DNA of 64,000 nucleotides from Conyzicola nivalis_A (GTDB lineage Bacteria > Actinomycetota > Actinomycetes > Actinomycetales > Microbacteriaceae), in assembly GCF_040548875.1 (NCBI RefSeq), contig NZ_JBEPSJ010000001.1:124001-188000 (forward strand), in the 5' to 3' direction. This document shows, in pieces, positions 1 to 8,932 of the stretch (positions are counted from its first letter, which is position 1; the number at the start of each line of letters is the position of its first letter). A model generated the notes under the pieces. The model made no database searches, was not told the origin of the DNA, and saw only the letters and a program-made list of their open reading frames with translations. The translations under genes were made by a program, and so were the position numbers.

Positions 1-372
1 CAGTACACCCTCGCCGCCGACCGGCTGCTCGGGTCCGTCGCATCCTTCCAGGATCCGTGGCACCCCGCGGTGCTGCGTCTGGTCGGCGAGGTCGGCCGCG
101 CCGGCGTCGCCGTCGGCAAACCGGTCGGCATCTGCGGCGAGGCCGCGGCCGACCCCCTGCTCGCCGTCGTCCTCGTCGGACTCGGTGCAACCTCGCTCTC
201 GATGTCGCCGGCGGCACTCGCCGACGTGCGCACCGAGCTCGCGCGCTACACCCTGCAGCAAGCCAAGGAATTCGCCGAGATTGCCCTCTCGGCCGATAGC
301 GCTGTGGAGGCCCGCGTCGCGGTGCTCGCCGCAGCAAGTTCCCTCACCACCAACAACACAGAATCGGAGTAA
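1..372 (+). CDS. ptsI: Phosphoenolpyruvate-protein phosphotransferase (PTS enzyme I), C-terminal end
   Basis: Enzyme I takes phosphate from PEP and passes it to HPr at the head of the sugar phosphotransferase system in the cytoplasm. The frame is open from base 1, so only the last 123 residues are present. They carry the conserved end of the PEP-binding barrel: a GICGE segment holding the active-site cysteine and the LSMSPAAL block near the C terminus. The stop lies five bases before mtlA, so general PTS and mannitol genes are probably one transcript. The 5' part lies outside the window. Confidence 0.9.
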   Translation, partial: QYTLAADRLLGSVASFQDPWHPAVLRLVGEVGRAGVAVGKPVGICGEAAADPLLAVVLVGLGATSLSMSPAALADVRTELARYTLQQAKEFAEIALSADSAVEARVAVLAAASSLTTNNTESE

Positions 373-377
373 GACCC

Positions 378-1934
378 ATGACAACGACGTCTCCAACCAA
401 ACGCGGTGGAACACGAGTAGGTGTTCAGAAGTTCGGCACTTTCATCAGTGGCATGGTGCTTCCTAACATCGCCGCCTTCATCGCCTGGGGCCTCATCACG
501 GCCCTCTTCATCGAGACCGGATGGCTGCCGCTGCTCGGCATCGACGCCAGCTGGGTGCAGCAGCTCGGCGGGTGGAGCAGAGACGAAGACGTGGTCAACG
601 CCGGCCTCGTCGGTCCGATGATCACCTACCTGCTCCCGCTTCTGATCGCGAACACCGGTGGCCGCATGGTCTACGGCGTGCGCGGCGGCGTCGTCGGCAC
701 CATCGCCACGATGGGCGTGATCGTGGGCGCGGGCATCCCGATGTTCCTCGGCGCGATGATCGTCGGCCCCGGTGCCGCGTGGGTCATGAAGCAGGTCGAC
801 AAGATGTGGGCCGGCAAGATCAAGGCCGGCTTCGAGATGCTCGTCGACAACTTCTCCGGCGGAATCGTGGGTGCGGCCCTGGCCGTATTCTCGTTCTTCC
901 TCATCGCCCCCGCGGTAACCGCGATCAGCAACTTCCTCGAGACCGTCGTGAACTTCCTCGTGGTCAGCAGCCTGCTGCCGCTCGCGAGCGTCTTTGTCGA
1001 GCCGGGCAAGATCCTGTTCCTCAACAACGCGATCAACCACGGTGTGTTCACACCGCTCGGCACGATCGAGGCAGAGAAGACCGGTCAGTCGATCCTGTTC
1101 CTCATCGAGGCGAACCCCGGCCCGGGCCTCGGCATCCTGCTCGCCTTCTCCATCTTCGGAGTCGGTCTGCTTCGTGCCAGCGCCCCCGGCGCGATCCTCA
1201 TCCAGTTCGTCGGCGGAATCCACGAGATCTACTTCCCCTACGTCCTCGCGAAGCCGCTGCTGGTGCTCGCCGCCATCGCCGGCGGCGCGACTGGTGTGCT
1301 CACCAACGTGATCTTCCAGTCGGGCCTCCGCGCTCCCGCGTCTCCCGGATCGATCATCGCGATCCTCGCGCAGACCCCTCCGGGTAGCTTCGTCGGCGTG
1401 ATCCTCTCGGTCGTCTTCTCGGCCGGTGTCTCGTTCCTCGTGGCATCCGTCATCATCCGCTCCGGACGCAAGCGCGACCTCGAGGCTGTCGCCGCCGGCG
1501 ACACCGCCCTCGCCGACGCCGTCGCCAAGAACGCGGCCAACAAGGGCCGCGACAGCCAGGTCGGCTCGCTGCTCGGCGCCTCTGGCGGAGCGGCCTACGC
1601 CGGCTCCACCGCTCCCGAGGGCACGACGGTCACCCGTCCGATCTCCTCGATCGTGTTCGCCTGCGACGCGGGAATGGGCTCGAGCGCCATGGGTGCGACG
1701 GTCATGCGCAACAAGATCAAGAAGGCCGGCATCGAGGGCGTGACTGTCGTCAACCAGGCGATCGCGAACCTCGACGGAGGCGCGGACCTGGTCATCACGC
1801 AGCGCGAACTCACGCAGCGTGCCGAGGAGAAGTCGCCGAACTCGATGCACGTCTCGGTCGACAACTTCATGGGAAGCCCCAAGTACGACGAGGTTGTCGC
1901 CATGCTGGAGTCGCAGAAGAACGCCGAGAAGTAA
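378..1934 (+). CDS. mtlA: Mannitol PTS permease, fused IIC-IIB
   Basis: Membrane permease that imports D-mannitol and phosphorylates it to mannitol 1-phosphate. Of 518 residues, about 1-350 form the hydrophobic IIC channel, including a GGIHEIYFPYVL segment of the substrate site. After a linker, the IIB domain (about 415-515) has CDAGMGSSAMG, with Cys429 as the phosphocysteine. There is no IIA domain at the end; it is supplied by the next gene, as in many Gram-positive bacteria. The mannitol assignment rests on family resemblance and on the dehydrogenase two genes down. Confidence 0.93.
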   Translation: MTTTSPTKRGGTRVGVQKFGTFISGMVLPNIAAFIAWGLITALFIETGWLPLLGIDASWVQQLGGWSRDEDVVNAGLVGPMITYLLPLLIANTGGRMVYGVRGGVVGTIATMGVIVGAGIPMFLGAMIVGPGAAWVMKQVDKMWAGKIKAGFEMLVDNFSGGIVGAALAVFSFFLIAPAVTAISNFLETVVNFLVVSSLLPLASVFVEPGKILFLNNAINHGVFTPLGTIEAEKTGQSILFLIEANPGPGLGILLAFSIFGVGLLRASAPGAILIQFVGGIHEIYFPYVLAKPLLVLAAIAGGATGVLTNVIFQSGLRAPASPGSIIAILAQTPPGSFVGVILSVVFSAGVSFLVASVIIRSGRKRDLEAVAAGDTALADAVAKNAANKGRDSQVGSLLGASGGAAYAGSTAPEGTTVTRPISSIVFACDAGMGSSAMGATVMRNKIKKAGIEGVTVVNQAIANLDGGADLVITQRELTQRAEEKSPNSMHVSVDNFMGSPKYDEVVAMLESQKNAEK

Positions 1935-1986
1935 CACCAGCCACACCACTGCAGCACCGAATAGCCAGGAAGAATAGAGGAAGCCC

Positions 1987-2421
1987 ATGAGCAACGTGCT
2001 CGAACTCGCCCAGATCAATCTGCACGGCACGGCAACGACCCCCGCCGAGGCGATTGACGAAGCAGGACGATTGCTGGTCGCATCGGGCGGGGTAACGCCC
2101 GACTACATCGACTTCATGCACGCTCGTGAAGCCACCGTGTCGACCTATATGGGCAACTTCCTGGCTATTCCGCACGGCACGAACGAGGGCAAGGACACGA
2201 TCCTGAAGTCCGCGCTCTCGTTCGTGCGCTACGACGACCCCATCGACTGGGGCGGCAACGAGGTGCGCTTCGTCGTCGGCATCGCAGGCAAGGACGGCGG
2301 CCACATGGAGGTTCTCTCCTCCATCGCCGTCGTGTTCAGCGAGGACGACGACGTCGCCAAGCTGCTCGCCGCCGAGACGCCGGAAGAGATCCTCGAGCTG
2401 CTCGGAGACGTGAACGCGTGA
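1987..2421 (+). CDS. mtlF: Mannitol PTS IIA component
   Basis: Cytoplasmic 144-residue IIA protein that moves phosphate from HPr to the IIB cysteine of the mannitol permease. The phosphorylated histidine is His63 in LAIPHGTNEG. A good ribosome site (GAGGAAG) precedes the ATG. It follows the permease by 52 bases, and its stop overlaps the GTG start of mtlD by four bases, so translation is probably coupled. Confidence 0.93.
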   Translation: MSNVLELAQINLHGTATTPAEAIDEAGRLLVASGGVTPDYIDFMHAREATVSTYMGNFLAIPHGTNEGKDTILKSALSFVRYDDPIDWGGNEVRFVVGIAGKDGGHMEVLSSIAVVFSEDDDVAKLLAAETPEEILELLGDVNA

Positions 2422-3563
2422 GCGCTCTGAAGGCAGTGCACTTCGGCGCCGGCAACATCGGCCGCGGATTCGTCGGGCTCATCCTGCACAAGGCCGGCTA
2501 CGAGGTCGTCTTCGCCGACGTCAACGCCGAGCTCATCGACTCCCTCGCGTCGACGCCCAGCTACGTCGTCACCGAGGTCGGCGACGGGGCGAGCGTGTGG
2601 ACGGTCGACAACTACCGGGCGCTCAACAGCGCCACCCACGAGGCCGACGTCGTCGCCGAGATCGCGACCGCGAACATCGTCACGACGGCTGTCGGACCGA
2701 ACATCCTGCGCTTCGTCGCACCGCTCATCGCCGCGGCGATCGCTCAGCGGTCCGCCGATCTGCCGCCGCTCGCCGTGATGGCCTGCGAGAACGCGATCAA
2801 CGCGACCGACCTGCTCAAGGCGGAGGTCGTCAAGGCGCTGCCCGACGCAGCCCTCGCCGAAGGGGCGGTCTTCGCCAACACGGCGGTCGACCGCATCGTG
2901 CCCGGACAGGACCCCGACGCTGGGCTCGACGTCACCGTCGAGTCGTTCTTCGAATGGGCGATCGAGAGCACGCCGTTCGGCGCTGCGACTCCGGTGATTC
3001 CCGACGCGCACTTCGTCGACGACCTCGCGCCCTACATCGAACGCAAGCTCTTCACCGTGAACACCGGTCACGCGACCGCCGCGTACCACGGCTTCGCGGC
3101 CGGAGTCTCGTCGATGTCGGAGGCGTTCTCGACCCCGGCTATCGCGGCGGAGGTGCGTGCGGTACTGGCGGAGACCAAGGCGCTGCTCGTCGCCAAGCAC
3201 GACTTCGACCCCGAGGTGCAGCAGGCGTACATCGATAAGAACATGGTGCGATTCGCCAACCCCGAGCTCAGCGACACCGTCGACCGCGTCGGCCGGCAGC
3301 CGCTGCGCAAGCTCGGCCGCAACGAGCGGTTCGTCGGCCCGGCCGCCGAACTCGCCGAGCGTGGAATGCCGAGCGATGCCCTCGTGCGCACGATGGGCGT
3401 CGCGCTCGCGTTCGACGTACCGGAAGACCCGCAGAGCGTCGAACTGCAGCAGCTGCTCACGTCGCTCCCGGCCGAGTCGTTCGTCGCGCAGGTGAGCGGC
3501 CTCGAAGAGGGTCACCCGCTGTTCGCCGACGTCGTCGCAGTCGTGCGCGCACACCAGTCGTAA
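2418..3563 (+). CDS. mtlD: Mannitol-1-phosphate 5-dehydrogenase
   Basis: Oxidises mannitol 1-phosphate to fructose 6-phosphate with NAD, the step that sends imported mannitol into glycolysis. The 381 residues match the usual length of the long-chain polyol dehydrogenase family. The N-terminal Rossmann motif is FGAGNIGRGFVG, and the family segment around ERKLFTVNTGHA lies mid-protein. The GTG start overlaps the mtlF stop (GTGA). Confidence 0.94.
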   Translation: MSALKAVHFGAGNIGRGFVGLILHKAGYEVVFADVNAELIDSLASTPSYVVTEVGDGASVWTVDNYRALNSATHEADVVAEIATANIVTTAVGPNILRFVAPLIAAAIAQRSADLPPLAVMACENAINATDLLKAEVVKALPDAALAEGAVFANTAVDRIVPGQDPDAGLDVTVESFFEWAIESTPFGAATPVIPDAHFVDDLAPYIERKLFTVNTGHATAAYHGFAAGVSSMSEAFSTPAIAAEVRAVLAETKALLVAKHDFDPEVQQAYIDKNMVRFANPELSDTVDRVGRQPLRKLGRNERFVGPAAELAERGMPSDALVRTMGVALAFDVPEDPQSVELQQLLTSLPAESFVAQVSGLEEGHPLFADVVAVVRAHQS

Positions 3564-3576
3564 CTAGGCTGACGGT

Positions 3577-4386
3577 ATGAACCCCGTCGAGTCAGCGATC
3601 GCCGTAGCCCAGTTCGCCCCGGTCGCCGACTCGGCGTCGAACCTCGCGAGCATCCGTCTGCTCGCCGAGAGAGCGGTCTCGCGAGGCGCGAGCCTCGTGG
3701 TCTTCCCCGAGTACTCGTCGTACTTCGAACCCGAGCTCGGCCCGGGCTTCGCGGCGGCCTCCGAGCCGCTCGACGGCCCGTTCGTCGCGGGCCTCGCGGC
3801 TCTGGCGACAGAGCTCGCCGTGCACCTCGTCGTCGGAGTCGTCGAGAGCACACACGACGAGGCGCGGTTCTCGAACACGATCGTGGCGGTAGACCCGTCG
3901 GGTGCGACTGTCGCGACCTACCGCAAGACCCACCTCTACGACGCGTTCGGGGCGCGCGAGTCCGACTGGGTGGTCGCGGGCACGCTCGACGCCCCCGAGA
4001 CGTTCGAGTGGGGCGGTTTCACCGTCGGCCTGCAGACCTGCTACGACGTGCGCTTCCCGGAGGTCACCCGCCGCATAGTCGACGCCGGCGCCGACGTCGT
4101 GCTGATCCCCGCCGAATGGGTGCGGGGCCCGCTCAAGGAGCACCACTGGCGCACCCTGGTCACCGCACGCGCGATCGAGAACACGATCTACGTCGCCGCG
4201 GCCGATCACGCGCCGCCGGTCGGCGCCGGAAACAGCATGGTCGTCGATCCGATGGGCGTCGAGATCGCCACGATCGGGGAGTCCACGGATGTCGCGGTCG
4301 CCTGGCTCTCCACGGAGCGGGTCGAGCAGACCCGTGAAATCAACCCGGCTCTTCAATTGCGACGGTTTGTCGTGGCGGTTCGATGA
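3577..4386 (+). CDS. Carbon-nitrogen hydrolase (nitrilase superfamily amidase)
   Basis: A 269-residue cytoplasmic amidohydrolase with the Glu-Lys-Cys triad of the nitrilase superfamily: Glu45 in VFPEYSS, Lys117 in YRKTHLYD and Cys155 in QTCYDVRFPE. Its length and motifs resemble omega-amidase/Nit2-type or deaminated-glutathione amidase enzymes, which hydrolyse small amides in metabolite repair. The exact substrate cannot be read from sequence. It starts 13 bases after mtlD and may share its transcript, but no link with mannitol is obvious. Confidence 0.85.
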   Translation: MNPVESAIAVAQFAPVADSASNLASIRLLAERAVSRGASLVVFPEYSSYFEPELGPGFAAASEPLDGPFVAGLAALATELAVHLVVGVVESTHDEARFSNTIVAVDPSGATVATYRKTHLYDAFGARESDWVVAGTLDAPETFEWGGFTVGLQTCYDVRFPEVTRRIVDAGADVVLIPAEWVRGPLKEHHWRTLVTARAIENTIYVAAADHAPPVGAGNSMVVDPMGVEIATIGESTDVAVAWLSTERVEQTREINPALQLRRFVVAVR

Positions 4387-4435
4387 GCGATCTCTCGCCT
4401 AGAGTTGACTGAAGTAGTTTCGGGGAGGATGTGCC

Positions 4436-5488
4436 ATGGCTGAGGCCTATCGTGTTGTAGTCGTCGAGGACGATGCGGATGTAGCTTTCTATACCAAGAC
4501 GGTTCTGGAGAAGCGGGGCGGCTGCGAGGTCGTCACGGTCGCCGATCCGTCGCTCGCTCGCGGCATCATCGCCGAGTTCAAGCCCGACGTCGTCGTCACC
4601 GACATCGAGATGCCCGGCCTCAACGGCCTCGAGCTGATGGCGCAGATCCGCTCCGACCAGCCCGGCATCCCCATCGTGGTCATGACGGCGCACATCTCCG
4701 TCGACTACGCCGTCGGAGCGCTCAACGGCCAGGCCGACGAATTCCTGATCAAGCCCATCAGCGCGGCCGACCTCGTCGCCGCCGTCATGCGCCTCGCCGC
4801 GGACTCCCGCGCGAACCGCGGCGGCTCGGGCACACGCGCGAGCGTGCTCGCTGTGGGCGTGCACCCCGACGACGTCGAGATCGGCGTCGGAGGCATCCTC
4901 GCCGCTCACCGTGCGGCGGGCGACACCGTGACCATCGTCACCCTCACCCGCGGAAACGCCAGCGCCGGCTCCACCAACCACCAGAGCGAGTCGCTCGCCG
5001 CCGCCGAGCTCATCGGCGCCCGCCTGTTCCTCGAGGACATCGCGGAGTCCGACATCAGCGCCGGCGGTTCCACCGCCGACGCCATCGCGCGCGCCATCGC
5101 CGAGGTCAGCCCCACGGTCGTCTACACGCACAGCGCGCACGACGACTCGCGCGCCAACCGCGCCGCCAACGAGGCGACTCTCGCCGTCGCGGCATCCGTA
5201 CCCAGCGTCTTCGCCTTCCAGAGCCCGAGCTCGACCGTCGACTTCCGTCCGTCGAAGTTCGTCTCGATCGACGGCCACACCGACACCAAGCTCACCCTGG
5301 TCGCGCACTTCACGTCGCAGGCCGACGTGCGCACCTACCGCGATCCCGAGCTCGTTCTCGCGACCGCACGATACTGGGGCCGCTTCGGTGGAGGGACCAG
5401 CGTCGAGCCCCTCGAGGTTCTGCGCGAAGCGGCACCCGCCGCCGCCGTGGCAGACGCCGAGCCCGCAGTTGTGACCCTCGGCGCGTGA
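4436..5488 (+). CDS. Response-regulator receiver fused to PIG-L-type deacetylase
   Basis: A two-domain protein of 350 residues. Residues 1-120 are a CheY-like receiver with acidic pair ED at 11-12, phosphoacceptor Asp56 in VTDIEMPG and Lys106 in FLIKPIS. Residues about 135-330 are a PIG-L/LmbE fold with the metal motif HPDD at 143-146 and a second histidine-rich segment HSAHDDSRANR. PIG-L enzymes remove acetyl groups from N-acetylglucosamine-type substrates (for example MshB). Here the output of a phosphorelay appears to be an enzyme, not DNA binding. The stop overlaps the next receiver gene and a histidine kinase follows, so all three are probably co-transcribed. The substrate is unknown. 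Confidence 0.85.
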   Translation: MAEAYRVVVVEDDADVAFYTKTVLEKRGGCEVVTVADPSLARGIIAEFKPDVVVTDIEMPGLNGLELMAQIRSDQPGIPIVVMTAHISVDYAVGALNGQADEFLIKPISAADLVAAVMRLAADSRANRGGSGTRASVLAVGVHPDDVEIGVGGILAAHRAAGDTVTIVTLTRGNASAGSTNHQSESLAAAELIGARLFLEDIAESDISAGGSTADAIARAIAEVSPTVVYTHSAHDDSRANRAANEATLAVAASVPSVFAFQSPSSTVDFRPSKFVSIDGHTDTKLTLVAHFTSQADVRTYRDPELVLATARYWGRFGGGTSVEPLEVLREAAPAAAVADAEPAVVTLGA

Positions 5489-5874
5489 CCATCACCGCTC
5501 CGACGGCCGTCGTCGACGATCGCGTTCACGTGCTGATCGTCGACGACAGCGAGGACCAGCTGTTGCTGCTCCGCACGTACTTCGAACGCTCCGGTTGCGA
5601 CGTCGAGGTGGCCTCGACCGCCGAGGAGGCCATCGCCTCGCACGGCTACGTCAACCCGGATCTCGCCGTCATCGACCTCGTGCTCCCCGGCATGGACGGT
5701 TGGGCGCTCGCGTCGCTCATGACCGTCGACAAGCCCGACTGCGTCATCGCGATCACCAGCGTGCTCGACGCGGAGGACTACCCCGCCGGGCACCTCTCGC
5801 TGCCGAAGCCGGTCACCCGCGCGCACGTGCGCCAGATGCTGCGCGAGAGCATCCCCAAATGGGTCGAGGGGTGA
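5485..5874 (+). CDS. Stand-alone response-regulator receiver
   Basis: A 129-residue single-domain receiver without output domain. It has the acidic DD pair in IVDDSEDQ, phosphoacceptor Asp in VIDLVLPGMDG and the LPKP lysine near the end. The GTG start lies in a GTGA overlap with the fusion gene before it, and its own stop overlaps the kinase start in the same way. Such lone receivers usually relay or buffer phosphate or bind partner proteins. It probably links the kinase to the receiver-deacetylase. Confidence 0.88.
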   Translation: MTITAPTAVVDDRVHVLIVDDSEDQLLLLRTYFERSGCDVEVASTAEEAIASHGYVNPDLAVIDLVLPGMDGWALASLMTVDKPDCVIAITSVLDAEDYPAGHLSLPKPVTRAHVRQMLRESIPKWVEG

Positions 5875-7622
5875 ACTTCCTCACCCGGCTCGTCGACACG
5901 ATTCGCGTCGATAGCGCGCAACCGTTTCTCAAGCAGGCTCCGTTCGCCATAGCGTTCACCGGGGCCGTCGTCATCGTCATGGTGTCGCCGGGTGTCGACT
6001 TCACCGTCTGGGCGGCCGCGCTGCTCGGCATGTGGGGCGTGCTCTTCGCCACCGCGCTCTCCGCGCTGTTCACCTACGTGCCCACGCTCGCGCGGCTCGC
6101 CATCCTGATCCCGATCCTCGACCTGCTCGCCCTCGGCGCGTTCCGGGCCGGCACCGGCGGCAGCATCTCGCCCTTCGGCTCGCTGCTCATCCTCCCCATC
6201 ATCTGGATCGCCACCCAGCCCGGACGCAAGTACATCGTCATCGCCGGTGTGGGCACCGCGTTCGCCCTCACCGACATCCTCGGATTCGGCGCACCCAGCA
6301 CGAACGGCGACCTGCTGCGGTCGATCTTCGCGCCCACCGTCTTCGCCATCGGCGCAGCGATCATCAACGAGGTGTCCCGCCAGAGTCGCGTGCAGCTCGA
6401 CGCGGTTCGACGACTGGCCGAAGAGCGCGAGGTGATGCTGCGCGGCGCAGAGGACTACACCCAGCGCCTGCGCGAGAACGAGGCGCAGCTGCGGGCGGCA
6501 GACAAGTTGACTCGCAGCGTGCTCGACGCCGTCACCGAGCAGTCGGTCATCGGCACCGACGTCACCGGGCGCATAGACGTGTGGAACCCGGGGGCCGAAC
6601 GGATGCTCGGGCTCACACCCGCGCAGACGCAGGGGCAGCGCTTCGTCTACGAGTTCCACGTCGAGGCCGAACTCGACGACCGGTCCCGCGAACTCAACTA
6701 CCCGCCGGGGGAGACCGTGCTCACCCCGGGCTTCTCCGCTCTCGTCGAGTCCGCGCGCCTGGGCACCCCCGAGGTCCGCCCGTGGACCTACGTGCGCGCC
6801 GACGGCTTGCAGGTCACCGTCGAGGTCGCCGTGACCAGACGCGTCAACGACGCCGGAGACACGGCCGGCTACCTGTTCGTGGCGACCGACATCACCCAGG
6901 CCCTCGAGGTCTCGCGCCTGAAGGACGAGTTCGTCGGCCTGATCTCGCACGAGCTCCGCACGCCGCTGAGCTCGATCCTGGGATACCTCGAGCTCATGCG
7001 CGACGACGCGGACGAGCCGCTCTCCGACGAGCAGATGATGTACCTCGGCATCGCCGAGCGAAACGCGCACCGCCTGTTGCGACTCGTCGGCGACCTGCTC
7101 TTCACCGCGCAGGTCGGTGCGAACTCGTTCAACATCGACGAGTCCGACGTCGACGTGCTGCCGCTCGTGCGTGCCTCGGTGGAGTCGGCGAAACCGACCG
7201 CAGCCGCTCAGGGCGTGCTGATCGAATCGCAGCTCGACGACCAGGCCGCCATGGTGCGCGGCGATGCGACCCGCATCGGGCAGGCGATCGACAACCTGCT
7301 CTCGAACGCGATCAAGTTCACGCCCCGCGGTGGCAACGTCACGATCACCGTCGCCGACGACGACAAGAACATCTTCGTGCGGCTTACCGACACCGGCATG
7401 GGCATTCCCGCGAACGAGCTCGACCAGCTGTTCTCCCGCTTCTTCCGCGCGTCGACGGCGACAAGGGCCGCAGTGCCCGGTGTTGGGCTCGGTCTCACCA
7501 TCACGAAGGCGATCATCGACGCGCACGGGGGCGACCTCGATGTCGAGAGCGAGGTGGGCGTCGGCACGACGTTCATCGTGCGGTTGCCGAAGCTGTCCGT
7601 CGTCGCGGCGCTCAGCAGCTAG
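5871..7622 (+). CDS. Membrane sensor histidine kinase with PAS domain
   Basis: The start chosen is the GTG at 5871, which overlaps the previous stop (GTGA) and gives 583 residues. The first 165 or so residues hold about five hydrophobic membrane segments. A short coiled stretch follows, then a PAS domain (about 215-345), a HisKA domain with phospho-His360 in SHELRTPLSS, and an ATPase domain with NLLSNAIKFTP, DTGMGIP and GVGLGLTI boxes. It probably autophosphorylates on a membrane or redox/ligand cue and passes phosphate to the two receivers encoded just upstream. The open frame runs further upstream, but that part only shadows the receiver gene. Confidence 0.9.
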   Translation: MNFLTRLVDTIRVDSAQPFLKQAPFAIAFTGAVVIVMVSPGVDFTVWAAALLGMWGVLFATALSALFTYVPTLARLAILIPILDLLALGAFRAGTGGSISPFGSLLILPIIWIATQPGRKYIVIAGVGTAFALTDILGFGAPSTNGDLLRSIFAPTVFAIGAAIINEVSRQSRVQLDAVRRLAEEREVMLRGAEDYTQRLRENEAQLRAADKLTRSVLDAVTEQSVIGTDVTGRIDVWNPGAERMLGLTPAQTQGQRFVYEFHVEAELDDRSRELNYPPGETVLTPGFSALVESARLGTPEVRPWTYVRADGLQVTVEVAVTRRVNDAGDTAGYLFVATDITQALEVSRLKDEFVGLISHELRTPLSSILGYLELMRDDADEPLSDEQMMYLGIAERNAHRLLRLVGDLLFTAQVGANSFNIDESDVDVLPLVRASVESAKPTAAAQGVLIESQLDDQAAMVRGDATRIGQAIDNLLSNAIKFTPRGGNVTITVADDDKNIFVRLTDTGMGIPANELDQLFSRFFRASTATRAAVPGVGLGLTITKAIIDAHGGDLDVESEVGVGTTFIVRLPKLSVVAALSS

Positions 7623-7640
7623 GCGAACCCGCGGCCCGGG

Positions 7641-8837
7641 TCAGCGAGTCAGCCGGCTCAGGCGGCTGGCGGCGTCCTCCAGAACGCTCACCCTCTTGCA
7701 GTATGCGAACCGCACGAGCGAGGAGTACTCGGCGCGGTTGCCGTGGCTCACGAAAGCGCTGATCGGAATGCCGACGACCCCCGCGAGGGACGGCAGACGG
7801 CGGCAGAACTCCTCCGCGTCGTCGAAACCGAGCGGCGAGGCATCCGCCACTATGAAATAGCCGCCCTTCGGCTGCGTCACGCCGAAGCCCGCTGCGACGA
7901 GGCCGGCCGAGAGCAGGTCTCTCTTGTGCGCGAGGTCGGCCGCGACGCCGGCGAAGAACGAGTCGGGTAGCCCGAGGCCTACGGCGATCGCCGGCTGGAA
8001 CGGGGCGCCGTTCACGAAGGTCAGAAACTGCTTGACGGCGATGATCGCGGCGACGAGCGGCGCCGGGGCGACGAGCCAGCCGATCTTCCACCCGGTCGTG
8101 TTGAACGTCTTGCCCGCGCTCGAGATGGTGACTGTTCGTTCGCGCGCCCCCGGCAACGTCGCGATCGGGATGTGCGCCGCACCGAAAACCAGGTGCTCGT
8201 AAACCTCGTCGGTCACGATCAGCGCATCGTGTCTGTTCGCGAGCTCGACGATGAGCTGCAGCGTCTCGATGGGCAGCACGGTGCCGGTCGGGTTGTGCGG
8301 GTTGTTGATCAGGATGATCCGGGTGCGGTCGGTGACCGCGGCCCGCAGTTCGTCGGGGTCGGGCAGGAATGCGGGCGCGTGCAGCCCGACGGTCACGTGC
8401 TTGGCTCCGCTGAGGCCGATGATTGCCCCGTAGGCGTCGTAGAAGGGCTCGAGGGTCACGACCTCGTCGCCCGGTTCGGTGAGGGCGAGGATCGTGGCGG
8501 CGAGGGCCTCGGTGGCTCCGGCGGTGACGAGCACCTCGCGGTCGGGGTCGACCGTCATGCCGTAGAAACGCTGCTGATGGGTCGCGATGGCCTCGCGCAG
8601 CACGGGCGTGCCGGGGCCGGGGGAGTACTGGTTGAATCCGTCGCTGATCGCCTTGCGAGCCGCTTCGAGCACTTCGGCCGGGCCGTCTTCGTCGGGAAAT
8701 CCCTGTCCGAGATTGACTGCGCCCGTGCTGACGGCGAGGGCGGACATCTCCGCGAAGATGGTGGGGCGAAGGGCGCCGTCGTCGCCGAGGAGCATCGCTC
8801 CGCGAGCGGCGTGCTGCCAGGAACCGGAGACTGTCAT
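7641..8837 (-). CDS. Class I/II PLP-dependent aminotransferase
   Basis: A 398-residue fold-type I aminotransferase. The PLP-binding lysine is Lys243 in SSAGKTFNTTGWKIGW, with the nucleotide-binding NNPHNPTG segment before it. It resembles the actinobacterial enzymes annotated as succinyldiaminopimelate aminotransferase (DapC) or methionine/kynurenine-type aminotransferase; the two cannot be told apart by eye. It is encoded convergently to the kinase gene, with 18 bases between the stops. A second in-frame ATG 14 codons in could be the start. Confidence 0.85.
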   Translation of the reverse strand: MTVSGSWQHAARGAMLLGDDGALRPTIFAEMSALAVSTGAVNLGQGFPDEDGPAEVLEAARKAISDGFNQYSPGPGTPVLREAIATHQQRFYGMTVDPDREVLVTAGATEALAATILALTEPGDEVVTLEPFYDAYGAIIGLSGAKHVTVGLHAPAFLPDPDELRAAVTDRTRIILINNPHNPTGTVLPIETLQLIVELANRHDALIVTDEVYEHLVFGAAHIPIATLPGARERTVTISSAGKTFNTTGWKIGWLVAPAPLVAAIIAVKQFLTFVNGAPFQPAIAVGLGLPDSFFAGVAADLAHKRDLLSAGLVAAGFGVTQPKGGYFIVADASPLGFDDAEEFCRRLPSLAGVVGIPISAFVSHGNRAEYSSLVRFAYCKRVSVLEDAASRLSRLTR

Positions 8838-8932
8838 CGTGCTTAAACCCTATCGAGTCGTCGAAGGGGTGTTACGCCGTGCGTTGTGGATAATTCTCGA
8901 GCCGTGAGGGCTCGTTGAATTATGGTGTGCGG

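Noticed and set aside
246..2030. Long open frame (594 codons) on the minus strand over mtlA
   Set aside because: It is an antisense shadow: the residue mix is Arg/Asp/Glu/His-heavy as expected from the complement of GC3-rich codons, and the plus strand encodes a clear mannitol permease.
5595..5870. Upstream extension of the histidine kinase frame
   Set aside because: It reads the receiver gene out of frame. The GTG at 5871, overlapping the receiver stop, is the natural start.
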